Assembly (NCBI RefSeq): GCF_017826695.1
Contig: NZ_JAFFZW010000005.1
Location: 124,001 to 188,000, forward strand
DNA length: 64,000 bases
From: Pseudomonas alliivorans
GTDB lineage: Bacteria > Pseudomonadota > Gammaproteobacteria > Pseudomonadales > Pseudomonadaceae
Direction of reading: 5' to 3'
Positions 1-9,773 of this stretch are shown here, piece by piece; positions within the stretch are counted from its first letter, which is position 1, and every line of letters starts with the position of its first letter. Below the pieces are notes generated by a model, which was not told where the DNA came from, made no database searches, and saw only the letters and a program-made list of their open reading frames with translations. The position numbers and the translations under genes are program-made.

Positions 1-169
1 CAGGCCTGACGGACGCGTCCGGGTGCTGGGAATTCAGCTTTTTTCAGTGGGTTACGCTACAGGTGGGGGCCTGCCGGGCGCCACTATAAGGCCATCCAGT
101 TATGAACAAAAATAACTAAAAGGGCGCTTGTCTTTCATTTCGGGCATAACCCGACCCCGGTCCGCAGAA
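1..169. other. Non-coding stretch at window edge
   Basis: No convincing coding region is seen here. There is an AT-rich patch around 103-121, and positions 62-79 loosely resemble one REP arm (GTGGGGGCCTGCCGGG). On the minus strand the AT-rich patch could be the promoter of a gene that starts left of the window, but nothing proves this. Confidence 0.3.
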
Positions 170-1168
170 TCAGCTGGAAAATACGTCCGGGTAAGCGAAC
201 AGCGCAGGAGCACCGCCAGTGTGCAGGAAAATCAGCGGCCCATCGTTGAATCGCTGACGTCCGATACCGTCCAGCAACCCTGCCATCGCCTTGCCGGTGT
301 AAACCGGGTCAAGCAACAGACCTTCGTGACCCGCAACAAGTTTGATCGCCGAGAGCGTGCCGGCATTCGGTTCGCCGTAGCGCGGTGCGAAATACTCGTC
401 CCACAGCTCGACTTTGAAACACTGCGGCATCGGAATTTCCAGCAACTCTGCAGTACGCTCGGCCAGACCCTGAACCTTGGGGAACTGGGCCTCTTCACTG
501 CGCGAAACGGTCACGCCAATGACCGGCAGATCCGGCAATTCACTGGCCAGCGCCAGCGCGAGACCGCTGTGGGTCCCGGCGCTGCCAGAGGCCAGAACCA
601 CGGCAGCGAAGTCGATGCCGGTCTGTTTGATCTGCTCGACCAGTTCCAGCCCGGCGCGGACATAACCCAGCGCGCCGACCGGACTCGAGCCGCCGATAGG
701 CACGAGATAAGGCTTCTTGCCATTGCTGCGCAGACGAGCCGCCAGTGCGTGCAGTTGTTCGTCGGCGTTATCGAGGTTCTCGACCAGCTCGACCTTGGCG
801 TCGAATAGCTCCAGCAGCAGACGGTTGCCGTTGTGCAGGTAGTTGCTGTCATCGGTGCCGATGGGATTTTCCAGCAGGGCCACGCAGCCCAGACCCAGAC
901 GCGCTGCCAGCGCAGCGGTCTGTCGTACATGGTTTGACTGAATGGCACCTGCGGTGATCAGGGTGTCGGCACCCTGCGCCAGCGCGTCGGCCGCCAGGTA
1001 TTCGAGCTTGCGCACCTTGTTGCCGCCCAGCGCCAGTGTCGTGGTGTCATCACGTTTGACGTAGATGTCGCGGCCAGCCCAGATTGACAGGCGATCGAGC
1101 TTTTCAAGGGCGGTGGGCGCGCTGATCAAGTCCAGACGACTGAAGCGGGCAAGCTGATGTTTGATCAT
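170..1168 (-). CDS. dcyD: D-cysteine desulfhydrase (ACC deaminase family)
   Basis: A 332-residue fold-type II PLP enzyme expected to convert D-cysteine to pyruvate, H2S and ammonia in the cytoplasm. The PLP-lysine motif [10 protein letters not shown] is at residues 48-57 (Lys51), followed by [11 protein letters not shown] near residue 75. A glycine-rich phosphate-binding segment ([10 protein letters not shown]) lies in the middle and the [11 protein letters not shown] signature near the C-terminus. An in-frame extension reaches 1282, but the ATG at 1168 gives the usual family length and N-terminus. The gene is divergent from a serine acetyltransferase, which suggests a cysteine-metabolism context. 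ACC deaminase activity cannot be excluded from sequence alone, though DcyD is the better length and motif fit. Confidence 0.85.
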   Translation of the reverse strand: MIKHQLARFSRLDLISAPTALEKLDRLSIWAGRDIYVKRDDTTTLALGGNKVRKLEYLAADALAQGADTLITAGAIQSNHVRQTAALAARLGLGCVALLENPIGTDDSNYLHNGNRLLLELFDAKVELVENLDNADEQLHALAARLRSNGKKPYLVPIGGSSPVGALGYVRAGLELVEQIKQTGIDFAAVVLASGSAGTHSGLALALASELPDLPVIGVTVSRSEEAQFPKVQGLAERTAELLEIPMPQCFKVELWDEYFAPRYGEPNAGTLSAIKLVAGHEGLLLDPVYTGKAMAGLLDGIGRQRFNDGPLIFLHTGGAPALFAYPDVFSS

Positions 1169-1380
1169 GGTAATAAGTGAGCCGTGTAGAGAGTCAGCGG
1201 ACTGTAGTCTGCGGACTATAGGCAGACGTTTCCCACACGGCAACCTGTCGGTGTTTATGCTCCGCTCAGCCGATTCGTACAAAAATTGTTATTTTTTCCA
1301 CTTGAATGTTTGCCGTAGAGTGGGCGCAGCAGCGCCCGATAACGTCGGGTCGCCACCGTCATGACCAAGGAGAGTTCAGC

Positions 1381-2334
1381 GTGAGCGATATTCCAGAAGC
1401 ATCCGCCGACGGCCGTTCCAGCCATTGGCAGTTGCAGCGTATCGTCAGCCAGTTACGTGCGGCGCGTGAGGATTGGCGCACGCGCAACCGTCGCGTGAGT
1501 GGCGAGCATGGTGGTCGCGAGCTGCCGTCGCGTGCAGCGATGGGCGAGATTCTCGAGGCGCTGAGCGGCGCATTGTTTCCAATGCGGCTGGGTCCTGTTG
1601 ATTTGCGTGAGGAAAGCGAGGATTTCTACGTCGGCCATACGCTGGACGTTGCGCTCAATGCGCTGCTGGCCCAGGCCCGGCTCGAGTTGCGTTACGTGGC
1701 GCATCAGCAAGGCAGGGAACTGGTCGGGATCGACGAGCATGCGCTGGTCCTGATCCAGGATTTTGCCACCGCACTGCCGGGCATTCGTCAGTTGCTCGAC
1801 ACGGATGTGCTGGCCGCCTATCACGGTGACCCGGCAGCACGCAGTGTCGATGAGGTGCTGCTGTGCTATCCGGGTATTCTGGCGGTGATTCACCACCGCC
1901 TTGCCCACCATCTGTACCGCGCAGGCCTGCCGCTGCTGGCGCGCATCAGCTCTGAACTGGCGCACTCGGCCACCGGCATCGACATTCACCCTGGCGCGCA
2001 GATCGGCCCGAGCTTCTTCATCGACCACGGCACAGGTGTTGTCATCGGCGAAACCGCCATCATCGGCGAGCGGGTACGGATCTATCAGGCCGTCACGCTG
2101 GGCGCCAAGCGCTTCCCGGCGGACGAAGACGGCCAGTTGCAGAAGGGCCACGCGCGTCACCCGATCGTGGAAGACGACGTGGTGATCTACGCCGGTGCGA
2201 CCATTCTGGGGCGCATCACGATTGGTCAGGGCTCGACCATCGGCGGCAACGTCTGGCTGACCCGCAGCGTCCCGGCAGGCTGCAACCTGACCCAGGCCAA
2301 CCTGCTGCAACAGGATGACGGGACGCAGAAGTAG
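1381..2334 (+). CDS. epsC: Serine O-acetyltransferase, EpsC type
   Basis: A 317-residue cytoplasmic acetyltransferase making O-acetylserine from serine and acetyl-CoA, the first step of cysteine synthesis. The start is GTG at 1381, preceded by AAGGAGAG with good spacing; an upstream in-frame extension to 1306 lacks such a site. The N-terminal half is helical. The C-terminal half is a left-handed beta-helix of hexapeptide repeats, with GIDIHPGAQIG near 200-210 and the catalytic-type IDHGTG at about 214-219 (His216). It is longer than E. coli CysE (273 residues), as in the EpsC subgroup. Pseudomonads usually carry a separate cysE, so this may be a second, specialised copy. Confidence 0.85.
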   Translation: MSDIPEASADGRSSHWQLQRIVSQLRAAREDWRTRNRRVSGEHGGRELPSRAAMGEILEALSGALFPMRLGPVDLREESEDFYVGHTLDVALNALLAQARLELRYVAHQQGRELVGIDEHALVLIQDFATALPGIRQLLDTDVLAAYHGDPAARSVDEVLLCYPGILAVIHHRLAHHLYRAGLPLLARISSELAHSATGIDIHPGAQIGPSFFIDHGTGVVIGETAIIGERVRIYQAVTLGAKRFPADEDGQLQKGHARHPIVEDDVVIYAGATILGRITIGQGSTIGGNVWLTRSVPAGCNLTQANLLQQDDGTQK

Positions 2335-2445
2335 TGTTTTGCAGTGCGCCCGATCGGATTGATGAGCGGGCGCATGCTCCGCCCCGCACCCGGGAACGAA
2401 CCTTCTCCTGCACACGTCATACCCTGGTCTGAGCCAGCAATCACA

Positions 2446-2470
2446 GCCCCGCGATTCGTAATCACGGGGC
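2446..2470 (+). terminator. Imperfect hairpin after epsC
   Basis: GCCCCG and CGGGGC pair around an inner GATT/AATC stem with one mismatch, followed by CTTTCGTGTTT. The U-tract is weak, so this is a plausible but not strong terminator for the serine acetyltransferase gene. Confidence 0.45.
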
Positions 2471-2598
2471 CTTTCGTGTTTAAATTGAACGTTCATTCAA
2501 GTTAAACCGGTGGTTCGCTGCCCGCTCACAACAGGAGGCTAACCCTTGCCGTATGCGTTTTTTGTAGTGGTTTCAATCAGTCCGGAGGCATGCAGTCG

Positions 2599-4593
2599 AT
2601 GAGTACTCCGAGTACGCAACCCAGCGGTACGGTCCGCATGAACGCCCCAGTGTTTTACTTCGCTGCGAGCTTTATCCTGATCTTCGGCGTGATCGTGATC
2701 GCTTTCCCGCAAGCCGCCGGTGCGTGGCTGCTGGCGGCACAGAACTGGGCGGCCAACACGGTCGGCTGGTACTACATGCTGGTCATGACGCTGTATCTGG
2801 TCTTCGTGGTGGTCACCGCCGTATCTGGCTACGGCAAGATCAAGCTCGGTGCCGACCACGACGAGCCCGAATTCAGTTACCTGTCCTGGGCCGGCATGCT
2901 CTTTGCGGCCGGGATCAGCATCACGCTGTTCTTTTTCTGCGTGTCAGAACCCCTGACTCACCTGCTGCAACCGCCGCAAGGCGAGGGCGGTACCACCGAG
3001 GCCGCACGGCAGGGCATGCAGCTGCTGTTTCTGCACTGGGGCCTGCATGGCTGGGGTGTATTTGCTTTTGTCGGCATGGCGCTGGCCTATTTCGCCTATC
3101 GCCATAACCTGCCGCTGGCGCTGCGTTCGGCGCTTTATCCGCTGATTGGCAAGCGTATTAATGGCCCCATCGGTTACGCGGTGGACGGCTTCGGCATCAT
3201 CGCCACTATCTTCGGTCTGGGTGCCGACATGGGCTTCGGTGTTCTGCACCTCAATTCGGGCCTGGACTACCTGTTCGGTGTCGCGCACACCCACTGGATT
3301 CAGGTCGGTCTGATCACGCTGATGATGGGCGCGGCGATTCTGGTGGCCATTGCGGGCGTCGACAAGGGCGTGCGCCTGATGTCCGACATCAACATGCTGC
3401 TGGCCTGTGCGCTGCTGCTGTTCGTGCTGTTTGCCGGTCCGACTCAGCACTTGCTGAACACCCTGGTGCAGAACATCGGTGATTACCTCGGCGCATTGCC
3501 GACGAAGAGTTTCGACGTCTATGCCTACAACGAGCCGAGCGACTGGCTGGGCGGCTGGACGGTGTTCTACTGGGCGTGGTGGATTGCCTGGTCGCCGTTC
3601 GTGGGGCTGTTCATTGCGCGCATCTCGCGTGGCCGTACCATCCGCGAATTCGTATTCGGTGTATTGCTGATTCCACTGGGCTTCACCCTGGCCTGGATGT
3701 CGATCTTCGGCAACAGTGCCATCGATCAGGTGCTCAACCACGGCATGACCGCGCTGGGCCAGTCCGCCATCGACGACCCTTCGATGACGCTGTACCTGCT
3801 GCTGGAAACCTACCCGTGGAGCAAGACGGTGATTGCCGTCACGGTGTTCATCAGTTTCGTATTCTTCGTGACCTCGGCCGACTCGGGCACCGTGGTGCTT
3901 TCGACCCTGTCGGCCAAGGGCGGCAACCCGGACGAGGATGGCCCGAAATGGCTGCGTGTCTTCTGGGGCGTGGCGACGGCGCTGATCACCAGCGGGCTGC
4001 TGTTCTCGGGCAGTATCGATGCGTTGAAATCAGCGGTGGTACTGACCTCCCTGCCGTTCTCGCTGATCCTGCTGCTGATGATGTGGGGGCTGCACAAAGC
4101 GTTCTTTATGGAGTCCCAGCGCCAGATTGCGCAGCTTTACTCGCTGGCTCCGGTGTCGGGTTCGCGACGGGGCGGCTGGCGTCAGCGTCTGAGTCAGGCC
4201 GTGCATTATCCGTCCCGAGACGAGGTGTACCGATTCCTCGACCAGACCGTTCGCCCGGCCATAGACGAGGTCACGGCAGTGTTTGTCGAGAAAGGCCTGA
4301 GCGTGGTCAACGTCCCCGACCCGTCCAATGACTCGGTGACCCTGGAAATCGGCCATGGTGAAGAACGTCCGTTCATCTATCAGGTGCAGATGAAAGGCTT
4401 CTTCACTCCGTCGTTTGCCCGAGGCGGCATGGGTTCCAAGCAATTGAACAACCGTCGTTACTACCGTGCCGAGGTACATTTGAGTGAAGGCAGCCAGGAC
4501 TACGATCTGGTGGGTTACACCAAGGAACAGGTGATCAACGACGTGCTCGACCAGTACGAACGGCACATGCAGTTCCTGCATCTGGTGCGTTGA
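2599..4593 (+). CDS. betT: High-capacity choline transporter BetT (BCCT family)
   Basis: A 664-residue inner-membrane secondary transporter of the betaine/choline/carnitine family, expected to import choline for conversion to the osmoprotectant glycine betaine. About twelve hydrophobic segments span residues 15-505. The BCCT signature region GWTVFYWAWWIAWSPF lies near residue 318. A hydrophilic tail of about 160 residues follows; in BetT proteins this tail takes part in osmotic regulation (family knowledge). An ATG at 2590 is only 1 nt after GGAGG, whereas the ATG at 2599 has 10-nt spacing, so 2599 is preferred. It stands alone, not next to betAB. Confidence 0.9.
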   Translation: MSTPSTQPSGTVRMNAPVFYFAASFILIFGVIVIAFPQAAGAWLLAAQNWAANTVGWYYMLVMTLYLVFVVVTAVSGYGKIKLGADHDEPEFSYLSWAGMLFAAGISITLFFFCVSEPLTHLLQPPQGEGGTTEAARQGMQLLFLHWGLHGWGVFAFVGMALAYFAYRHNLPLALRSALYPLIGKRINGPIGYAVDGFGIIATIFGLGADMGFGVLHLNSGLDYLFGVAHTHWIQVGLITLMMGAAILVAIAGVDKGVRLMSDINMLLACALLLFVLFAGPTQHLLNTLVQNIGDYLGALPTKSFDVYAYNEPSDWLGGWTVFYWAWWIAWSPFVGLFIARISRGRTIREFVFGVLLIPLGFTLAWMSIFGNSAIDQVLNHGMTALGQSAIDDPSMTLYLLLETYPWSKTVIAVTVFISFVFFVTSADSGTVVLSTLSAKGGNPDEDGPKWLRVFWGVATALITSGLLFSGSIDALKSAVVLTSLPFSLILLLMMWGLHKAFFMESQRQIAQLYSLAPVSGSRRGGWRQRLSQAVHYPSRDEVYRFLDQTVRPAIDEVTAVFVEKGLSVVNVPDPSNDSVTLEIGHGEERPFIYQVQMKGFFTPSFARGGMGSKQLNNRRYYRAEVHLSEGSQDYDLVGYTKEQVINDVLDQYERHMQFLHLVR

Positions 4594-4697
4594 TCGAGTG
4601 GGCCTTAATGGGGGGCGCAGCGTCATGGGCTGAATCCCCACCCGCCCCACCCGCGTTGGGACGATCGGATACGACCGCTGCCGACTGAACGCTTAAC

Positions 4698-4788
4698 CCT
4701 GTGGGAGGCGGCTTGCCGGCGATGGAGTCGGCGCGGTGTGTCAGACGATCCGTGTCATCGTTCATCGCGGGCAAGCCCCCTCCCACAG
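4698..4788. repeat. REPIN: inverted REP pair, type A spacer
   Basis: Two 27-base arms, starting CCTGTGGGAGGCGGCTTGCC and ending in its inverted counterpart CTCCCACAGG, match at 25 of 27 positions and flank a spacer of about 37 bases. It lies in the betT-LacI intergenic region. The whole element recurs in inverted orientation at 42982-43071 with very few differences. Confidence 0.85.
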
Positions 4789-4854
4789 GGCAAGTTTGTT
4801 CGCTGCAAGACTTGCTTAGAGCGATGAGCGCGCAACGTTGGGAGGATCATCGAC

Positions 4855-5907
4855 TTAAGTGCTCTCCCGCTCCACCAGCTCGCATGCCAGCAGGTTCAGC
4901 CTCTGAATCTCTCCTTCGACGGGCAACACGCCCAGGCTCTCCAGCACGCGCTGCGCCGCCAGTACGCCGATCTGCAGGGCGGGTGGTTTGATGGTGGTCA
5001 GGCTGGGCATCATCATTTGTGCGAAGGCGTAATCCCCGAAGCCCATCACGGCGCAATCTCTGGGCGTTTGCAGGCCGATGCGCTGGCTGGTGAGCAGGCC
5101 GCCTGCTGCCAGATTGTCGTTGGCAAAGAAAATCGCATCAGGCTGAAGAGGCTGATTCATCAGCACATCCATCGCCTGCCTGCCCGCTTCAAACGGCGCA
5201 AGCCCCGCATCGGGCACGAACACCCTAGGCTTCAGGCCCAGCGTTTCAAGCGTTGCGACATAGCCGTCGCGGCGCTCCTGTGCGCTGAAGTCCCCAGCAA
5301 TGCTGTTCTCCACGAAGGCAATGCGACGGTAGCCCTTGCCGTGCAGATACCGCGCGGCCGTGACGCCGACTTCATAGTGGGAAAAACCGATCTGGATCGG
5401 GCTGCGTTCAGGCTGATGGTCCCAGGTCTCGATCACCGGGATATCCGCCTGCTGGATCATCTTTTCCGTGGCGTCGCTGTGAAAGCGACTGGTCAGCACC
5501 AGTGCCGCCGGGGACCAGCCCAGAAAAGCGCGCACGGCGCTTTCTTCCTGCTCGACGGAGAAGTAACTGGAGGCCAGCAGCAACTGGAATCCGTGCCGAC
5601 TCAGGGTGTCGCTGAAGCCCTGGATGGTGTTGGCGAAGATCGGCCCGGAGATGTTCGGGATCACCATCGCCACCACTCGGCTGCGCGCGGAGGCAAGTCC
5701 GCCTGCCACCAGATTGGGTACGTAGCCCAGCGCACCGACTGCCGTTGAAATGCGCTCGCGCAGTTCCGACGACACCTGCTCCGGCTGGTTGAAGTAGCGC
5801 GAAACGGTGATGGCCGACACGCCAGCCTGTTTGGCCACTGCATTGATCGTCACCCGGCCTGCGCCTCGGCGTTTACGTGTCGCGGGTGTTTGGTCAGCCA
5901 TGCTCAT
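4855..5907 (-). CDS. LacI/GalR-family transcriptional regulator
   Basis: A 350-residue DNA-binding regulator. The N-terminal HTH (residues about 18-40, VTINAVAKQAGVSAITVSRY) is followed by a hinge and a periplasmic-binding-protein-like effector domain. The ending of the effector domain (PSLTTIKPPALQIG) resembles the gluconate-type GntR subgroup. Start is ATG at 5907 or 5901; ribosome-site spacing does not decide. It is divergent from the TonB receptor, and the shared 212-bp interval holds a perfect LacI-type palindrome (5990-6003). It therefore probably represses the receptor operon and perhaps itself. The effector is unknown; LacI proteins usually bind sugars or sugar acids. Confidence 0.88.
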   Translation of the reverse strand: MSMADQTPATRKRRGAGRVTINAVAKQAGVSAITVSRYFNQPEQVSSELRERISTAVGALGYVPNLVAGGLASARSRVVAMVIPNISGPIFANTIQGFSDTLSRHGFQLLLASSYFSVEQEESAVRAFLGWSPAALVLTSRFHSDATEKMIQQADIPVIETWDHQPERSPIQIGFSHYEVGVTAARYLHGKGYRRIAFVENSIAGDFSAQERRDGYVATLETLGLKPRVFVPDAGLAPFEAGRQAMDVLMNQPLQPDAIFFANDNLAAGGLLTSQRIGLQTPRDCAVMGFGDYAFAQMMMPSLTTIKPPALQIGVLAAQRVLESLGVLPVEGEIQRLNLLACELVEREST

Positions 5908-5989
5908 GCGCTTCTTTTAAAATTAAAAAGCATATAAAACTAATTTTTCAGTATTGGACGATCTATCCGTCAGTTCCTGATACTGGCGA

Positions 5990-6003
5990 TGTTAGCGCTA
6001 ACA
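5990..6003. promoter_or_regulatory. LacI-type operator palindrome
   Basis: TGTTAGCGCTAACA is a perfect 14-bp palindrome with the central CG typical of LacI/GalR-family operators. It lies about 85 bp upstream of the LacI gene start and about 115 bp upstream of the receptor start, so it could control either or both divergent transcripts. Confidence 0.75.
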
Positions 6004-6119
6004 AAGATGGTTTGTCTGCTACTCGCCACCGCGAATGCCCGGACCCGGTTTAGTCGTAATCAAAGGCGTCAGTGCCCGAGGCACTGTCGGATCAGGGCAT
6101 ATTTCAGGCAGGCACGCAG

Positions 6120-8387
6120 ATGCACACAGCACATGGGGATGGGGTCAAACATGCACGACTGGCGCAAGCCATCGATCAGGTTCACGCGGCGCGGGGGCGT
6201 CGTTGCGGCTGGTTGCTGATGGGGCTGACGACCTTGCCGATGGTTCCGGTCTTGGCGGCGGATACAGTAGAGCGGGCCAGCGACACACCGACACTTGAAT
6301 CGGTCACCGTGACCGCCACGCGCCGTGAAGAATCGTTGCAGAAAGTACCGGTCGCCGTATCGGTGATTCAGGGCGAGCAACTGGAACGCGACAACCGCAA
6401 CGGCGTCGCCAGTATCGTGCAGCAGGTCCCGTCGCTGAACTTCAGGACCGGCGCATCGAACAAAGATACTTCGCTCTTCGTGCGCGGCGTCGGCACCATC
6501 TCCACCTCGCCGGGCGTCGAGCCGACCGTGGCGACAGTCATCGACGGCGTGGTCTACGCCCGTCCCGGCCAGGCCACGCTCGATCTGCTGGATCTGGAGC
6601 GCATCGAAGTCCTGCGCGGCCCGCAAGGCACGCTGTTCGGCAAGAATGCGTCGGCCGGCGTGCTCAATGTCACCACCAAAGCGCCCACCGAAGAGACTCA
6701 CGGCTACATCGATCAGTCCTACTACAGCGGCAACGAAAGTCGCACGCGTTTCGGCATCGGCGGCAGCCTCATCCCGGACACGCTAAAAGGCTCGATCACC
6801 ACGTTGTTCGGCAGCTACGACGGCAACGTCGACAACGAACTCAACGGCCATGAGGTCAACGGCTACAACCGCAAGGGCGCGCGGGGCAAGCTGGAATTCA
6901 CGCCCAACGATGACATCACCTTCACCCTCGCGGCAGACTACATGCAGTCTCATGACGACGCGCCCAACGGCGTGGTGACCAAGTCGCTCACACCGGCTTT
7001 CTCCAGCGCGCTGTCGCCAGTGCGTGCCGACAGCGACAACCGCAACGTGATCAGCGATTACCGCAGCCATGTCGAAGACACCAACAAAGGCCTGTCCGGT
7101 CAACTGGACTGGCAACTGGGTGACTACACCCTGACGTCGATCACCGCCTGGCGCGGCTGGGATAACACGCAGTATCAGGACGGCGACCGCCTCGGCACGA
7201 TCACGGCCGCGTTCCCCGGCACCGAAGACAAGGGTGATCTGGCGTTCAACCAGTACTCGCAAGAGCTGCGCCTGGCCTCACCAAAAGGCCAGTTCATCGA
7301 ATACGTCGGCGGTCTGTTCTACATGCACGGCAAGAGCGACGAGACCTACCAGCGCACGTTGATCACGCCGACGCGTCGTGATCAGGGTGTTGCCGATTAC
7401 ACCACCACCAGTGAAAGCTATTCGGTGTTCGGCGAAACCACGTTCAATTTCACCCCGGATTTCCGGGCGATTGCCGGGCTGCGCTGGACGCACGACGACC
7501 TTGAGTACGATCACCGCCGCGTCTCGACGTCGGCCACCACGGTCAGCGGCATTCAGCCGGCGACGAGCAGTTCCGGTTCGGTCAACGAAGAGGGTAAGTC
7601 CGGTCGTGTGGGCCTGCAATACGACCTGAGCGAAAGCGTGACCAGCTACATCACGTATTCGCGCGGCTACAAAGGCCCGGCCTACAACGTGTTCTTCAAC
7701 ATGCAGCCGCGCGATACCGAGGCCCTGAAACCCGAGACGTCCAACACCTGGGAAGTCGGCATCAAGGCCACCACCTGGAACAACCGCCTGACCACCAACC
7801 TGGCGGTGTTCCACAGCGATTACGACAACTACCAGGCCAACTTCTTCGACAGCGTTGCCGGGCAGGTCGTGACCCGGCTCATCAACGCGGGCAGCGTCAG
7901 CACCGAAGGTGTCGAGCTCGATTACGCCTTGCAGGCCACACGCAATCTGAAGTTCTCCGGCGCGCTGTCCTATACCCGGGCGCGCATCGATACCTTCGCC
8001 TGCCCGGCCGGTGCCGCCGCGTCCTGCAATGTCGACGGCAAGACCCTGCCGTACAGCCCGGACTGGAAGAGCTACGTCCGCGCCGATTACACCATCCCAC
8101 TGGACAACGGCCTGGATATCGAGCTGGGCACCGATTACAGCTGGCAGAGCGAAGTGCAGTACGACATCAGCCAGAACCCGGACACCAAGCAGGGTGCCTA
8201 CGGCATCTGGAACGCAAGCGTCGCACTGGCCGATTACAACAGCGGCTGGCGTGTAGCCGTGCTGGGCAAGAACCTGGCAGACAAGTCCTACTCACCGATG
8301 CTCGCCACCGGCGGCAGCTACGTGTATCGCTCGGTGCCGCGTGACGACGAGCGTTATTTCGGTGTGCAGGTACGCAAGGATTTCTAA
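6120..8387 (+). CDS. TonB-dependent outer-membrane receptor
   Basis: A 755-residue outer-membrane receptor for energised uptake of a scarce or bulky substrate. After a long N-terminus comes a signal-peptide-like hydrophobic segment (GWLLMGLTTLPMVPVLAAD, about residues 27-45). A TonB-box-like ESVTVTATRREESL and a plug domain (ERIEVLRGPQGTLFGKNASA near 160-180) follow, then a 22-strand-type barrel ending in YFGVQVRKDF with a terminal aromatic Phe. The start is uncertain: ATG 6120 is used, but an upstream GTG at 6072 is in frame and no strong ribosome site is visible. It is followed after 29 bp by the flavin monooxygenase, suggesting uptake of that enzyme's substrate. No siderophore-synthesis gene is nearby. 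Confidence 0.88.
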   Translation: MHTAHGDGVKHARLAQAIDQVHAARGRRCGWLLMGLTTLPMVPVLAADTVERASDTPTLESVTVTATRREESLQKVPVAVSVIQGEQLERDNRNGVASIVQQVPSLNFRTGASNKDTSLFVRGVGTISTSPGVEPTVATVIDGVVYARPGQATLDLLDLERIEVLRGPQGTLFGKNASAGVLNVTTKAPTEETHGYIDQSYYSGNESRTRFGIGGSLIPDTLKGSITTLFGSYDGNVDNELNGHEVNGYNRKGARGKLEFTPNDDITFTLAADYMQSHDDAPNGVVTKSLTPAFSSALSPVRADSDNRNVISDYRSHVEDTNKGLSGQLDWQLGDYTLTSITAWRGWDNTQYQDGDRLGTITAAFPGTEDKGDLAFNQYSQELRLASPKGQFIEYVGGLFYMHGKSDETYQRTLITPTRRDQGVADYTTTSESYSVFGETTFNFTPDFRAIAGLRWTHDDLEYDHRRVSTSATTVSGIQPATSSSGSVNEEGKSGRVGLQYDLSESVTSYITYSRGYKGPAYNVFFNMQPRDTEALKPETSNTWEVGIKATTWNNRLTTNLAVFHSDYDNYQANFFDSVAGQVVTRLINAGSVSTEGVELDYALQATRNLKFSGALSYTRARIDTFACPAGAAASCNVDGKTLPYSPDWKSYVRADYTIPLDNGLDIELGTDYSWQSEVQYDISQNPDTKQGAYGIWNASVALADYNSGWRVAVLGKNLADKSYSPMLATGGSYVYRSVPRDDERYFGVQVRKDF

Positions 8388-8416
8388 GCGGGCGACCGCA
8401 CTGAAAGGAGACAGGT

Positions 8417-9742
8417 ATGAGCAAGACGGCTCGACAGATGAAACTGGGCGCTTTCCTGATGGCCACCGGGCACCACGTGGCGGCCTGGCGACACCCGGAC
8501 GTGCCCGCTGATGCGGGGCTGGATTTCAAGCACTACCGGCATCTGGCGCAAGTGGCCGAGGCGGCGAAGTTCGATGCGCTGTTCGTGGCCGACAGTGTTG
8601 CTGCCGCCACGGGCGATATCGCCAGCCGAATGGCGCGCTCCGATCATTTCGAGCCACTGACGCTCCTGTCGGCGCTGAGCGCAGTGACCGATCACATCGG
8701 CCTGATCGCGACGGCGACCACGACCTACAACGAGCCTTACCACGTGGCGCGCAAGTTCGCTTCGCTCGATCATTTGTCTGGCGGGCGAGCAGGGTGGAAT
8801 CTGGTGACGTCCGACGCGGCGGCCGAAGCGCAGAACTTCGGTCGCAGCGAACACGTCGGCCATGCCGAACGTTACAGCCGTGCCCGAGAGTTTCATCAGG
8901 TGGTGGCCGGGCTGTGGAACAGTTGGGCAGACGATGCCTTCACCCGTGACAAGGCCAGCGGTCAGTATTACGACCCGGCCAAGGTGCAGGTGCTGAATCA
9001 TCAGGGCGAACACTTCAGCGTCAAAGGTCCGTTGAACGTGGCGCGCTCCCCGCAGGGGCAGCCGGTCATCGTGCAGGCGGGGTCATCGGAGGTCGGCCGC
9101 GATCTGGCGGCGCAGACCGCTGAGGTCGTGTTCACCGCGCAGACGTCACTGGCTGGCGCGCAAGCGTTTTATGCCGACATCAAGGGCCGTCTGGACGCGT
9201 ATGGGCGCAGTGCCGATTCGCTGAAAATCATGCCGGGTGTGTTGATCGTGGTGGCCGAGACCGAAGCGCTGGCCAAGGAGAAGTTCGAATCGTTTCAGGA
9301 CCTGGTGGAGCCTGAGGTTGGCGTTGCGCTGTTGGGGCGGATGCTGGGCAATTTCGATCTGTCCGGTTATCCACTGGACGGGCCGCTACCGGAGCTGCCA
9401 CTGACCGACAGCGGCCAGCGCAGCCGTCAGAAACTGCTCACCGAACTGGCCGAACGGGAACACCTCAACCTTGCGCAACTGGGTCGTCGTATTGCCGGAG
9501 GGCGAGGGCATTACAGCCTGATCGGAACGCCTGAGCAGGTCGCTGATGAACTGCAGAGCTGGTTCGAGCAAGGCGCTGCGGACGGTTTCAACGTGCTGGT
9601 GCCGCATCTGCCCGGCGGACTTGAAGACGTTGCCCGCCTGCTGGTGCCCGAGTTGCAGCGTCGCGGCCTGTTCCGCACCGAATACGAAGGCACCACCTTG
9701 CGCGAAAACCTCGGCCTGCAGCGCCCGGCCGATGGGTTCTGA
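8417..9742 (+). CDS. FMN-dependent monooxygenase, NtaA/SnaA/DszA family
   Basis: A 441-residue bacterial-luciferase-like (LLM) monooxygenase. Family members use reduced FMN and O2 to cleave C-S or C-N bonds (sulfones, nitrilotriacetate, pristinamycin precursors). The N-terminal MKLGAFLMATGHHVAAWRHP and the DHLSGGRAGWNLVTS block (near residue 116) are characteristic of this subfamily. A strong ribosome site (AAAGGAGA) precedes the ATG. It lies between a TonB receptor and an SsuA-like binding protein, which favours an organosulfur substrate, but this is inference. No flavin reductase gene is adjacent, so reduced FMN must come from elsewhere. Confidence 0.88.
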   Translation: MSKTARQMKLGAFLMATGHHVAAWRHPDVPADAGLDFKHYRHLAQVAEAAKFDALFVADSVAAATGDIASRMARSDHFEPLTLLSALSAVTDHIGLIATATTTYNEPYHVARKFASLDHLSGGRAGWNLVTSDAAAEAQNFGRSEHVGHAERYSRAREFHQVVAGLWNSWADDAFTRDKASGQYYDPAKVQVLNHQGEHFSVKGPLNVARSPQGQPVIVQAGSSEVGRDLAAQTAEVVFTAQTSLAGAQAFYADIKGRLDAYGRSADSLKIMPGVLIVVAETEALAKEKFESFQDLVEPEVGVALLGRMLGNFDLSGYPLDGPLPELPLTDSGQRSRQKLLTELAEREHLNLAQLGRRIAGGRGHYSLIGTPEQVADELQSWFEQGAADGFNVLVPHLPGGLEDVARLLVPELQRRGLFRTEYEGTTLRENLGLQRPADGF

Positions 9743-9773
9743 TCGACACGTAACGTGCTGAGAGACTGATTTT

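Noticed and set aside
128..808. A 226-codon frame on the plus strand over dcyD
   Set aside because: It overlaps the 3' part of a convincing PLP enzyme and has no ribosome site or domain.
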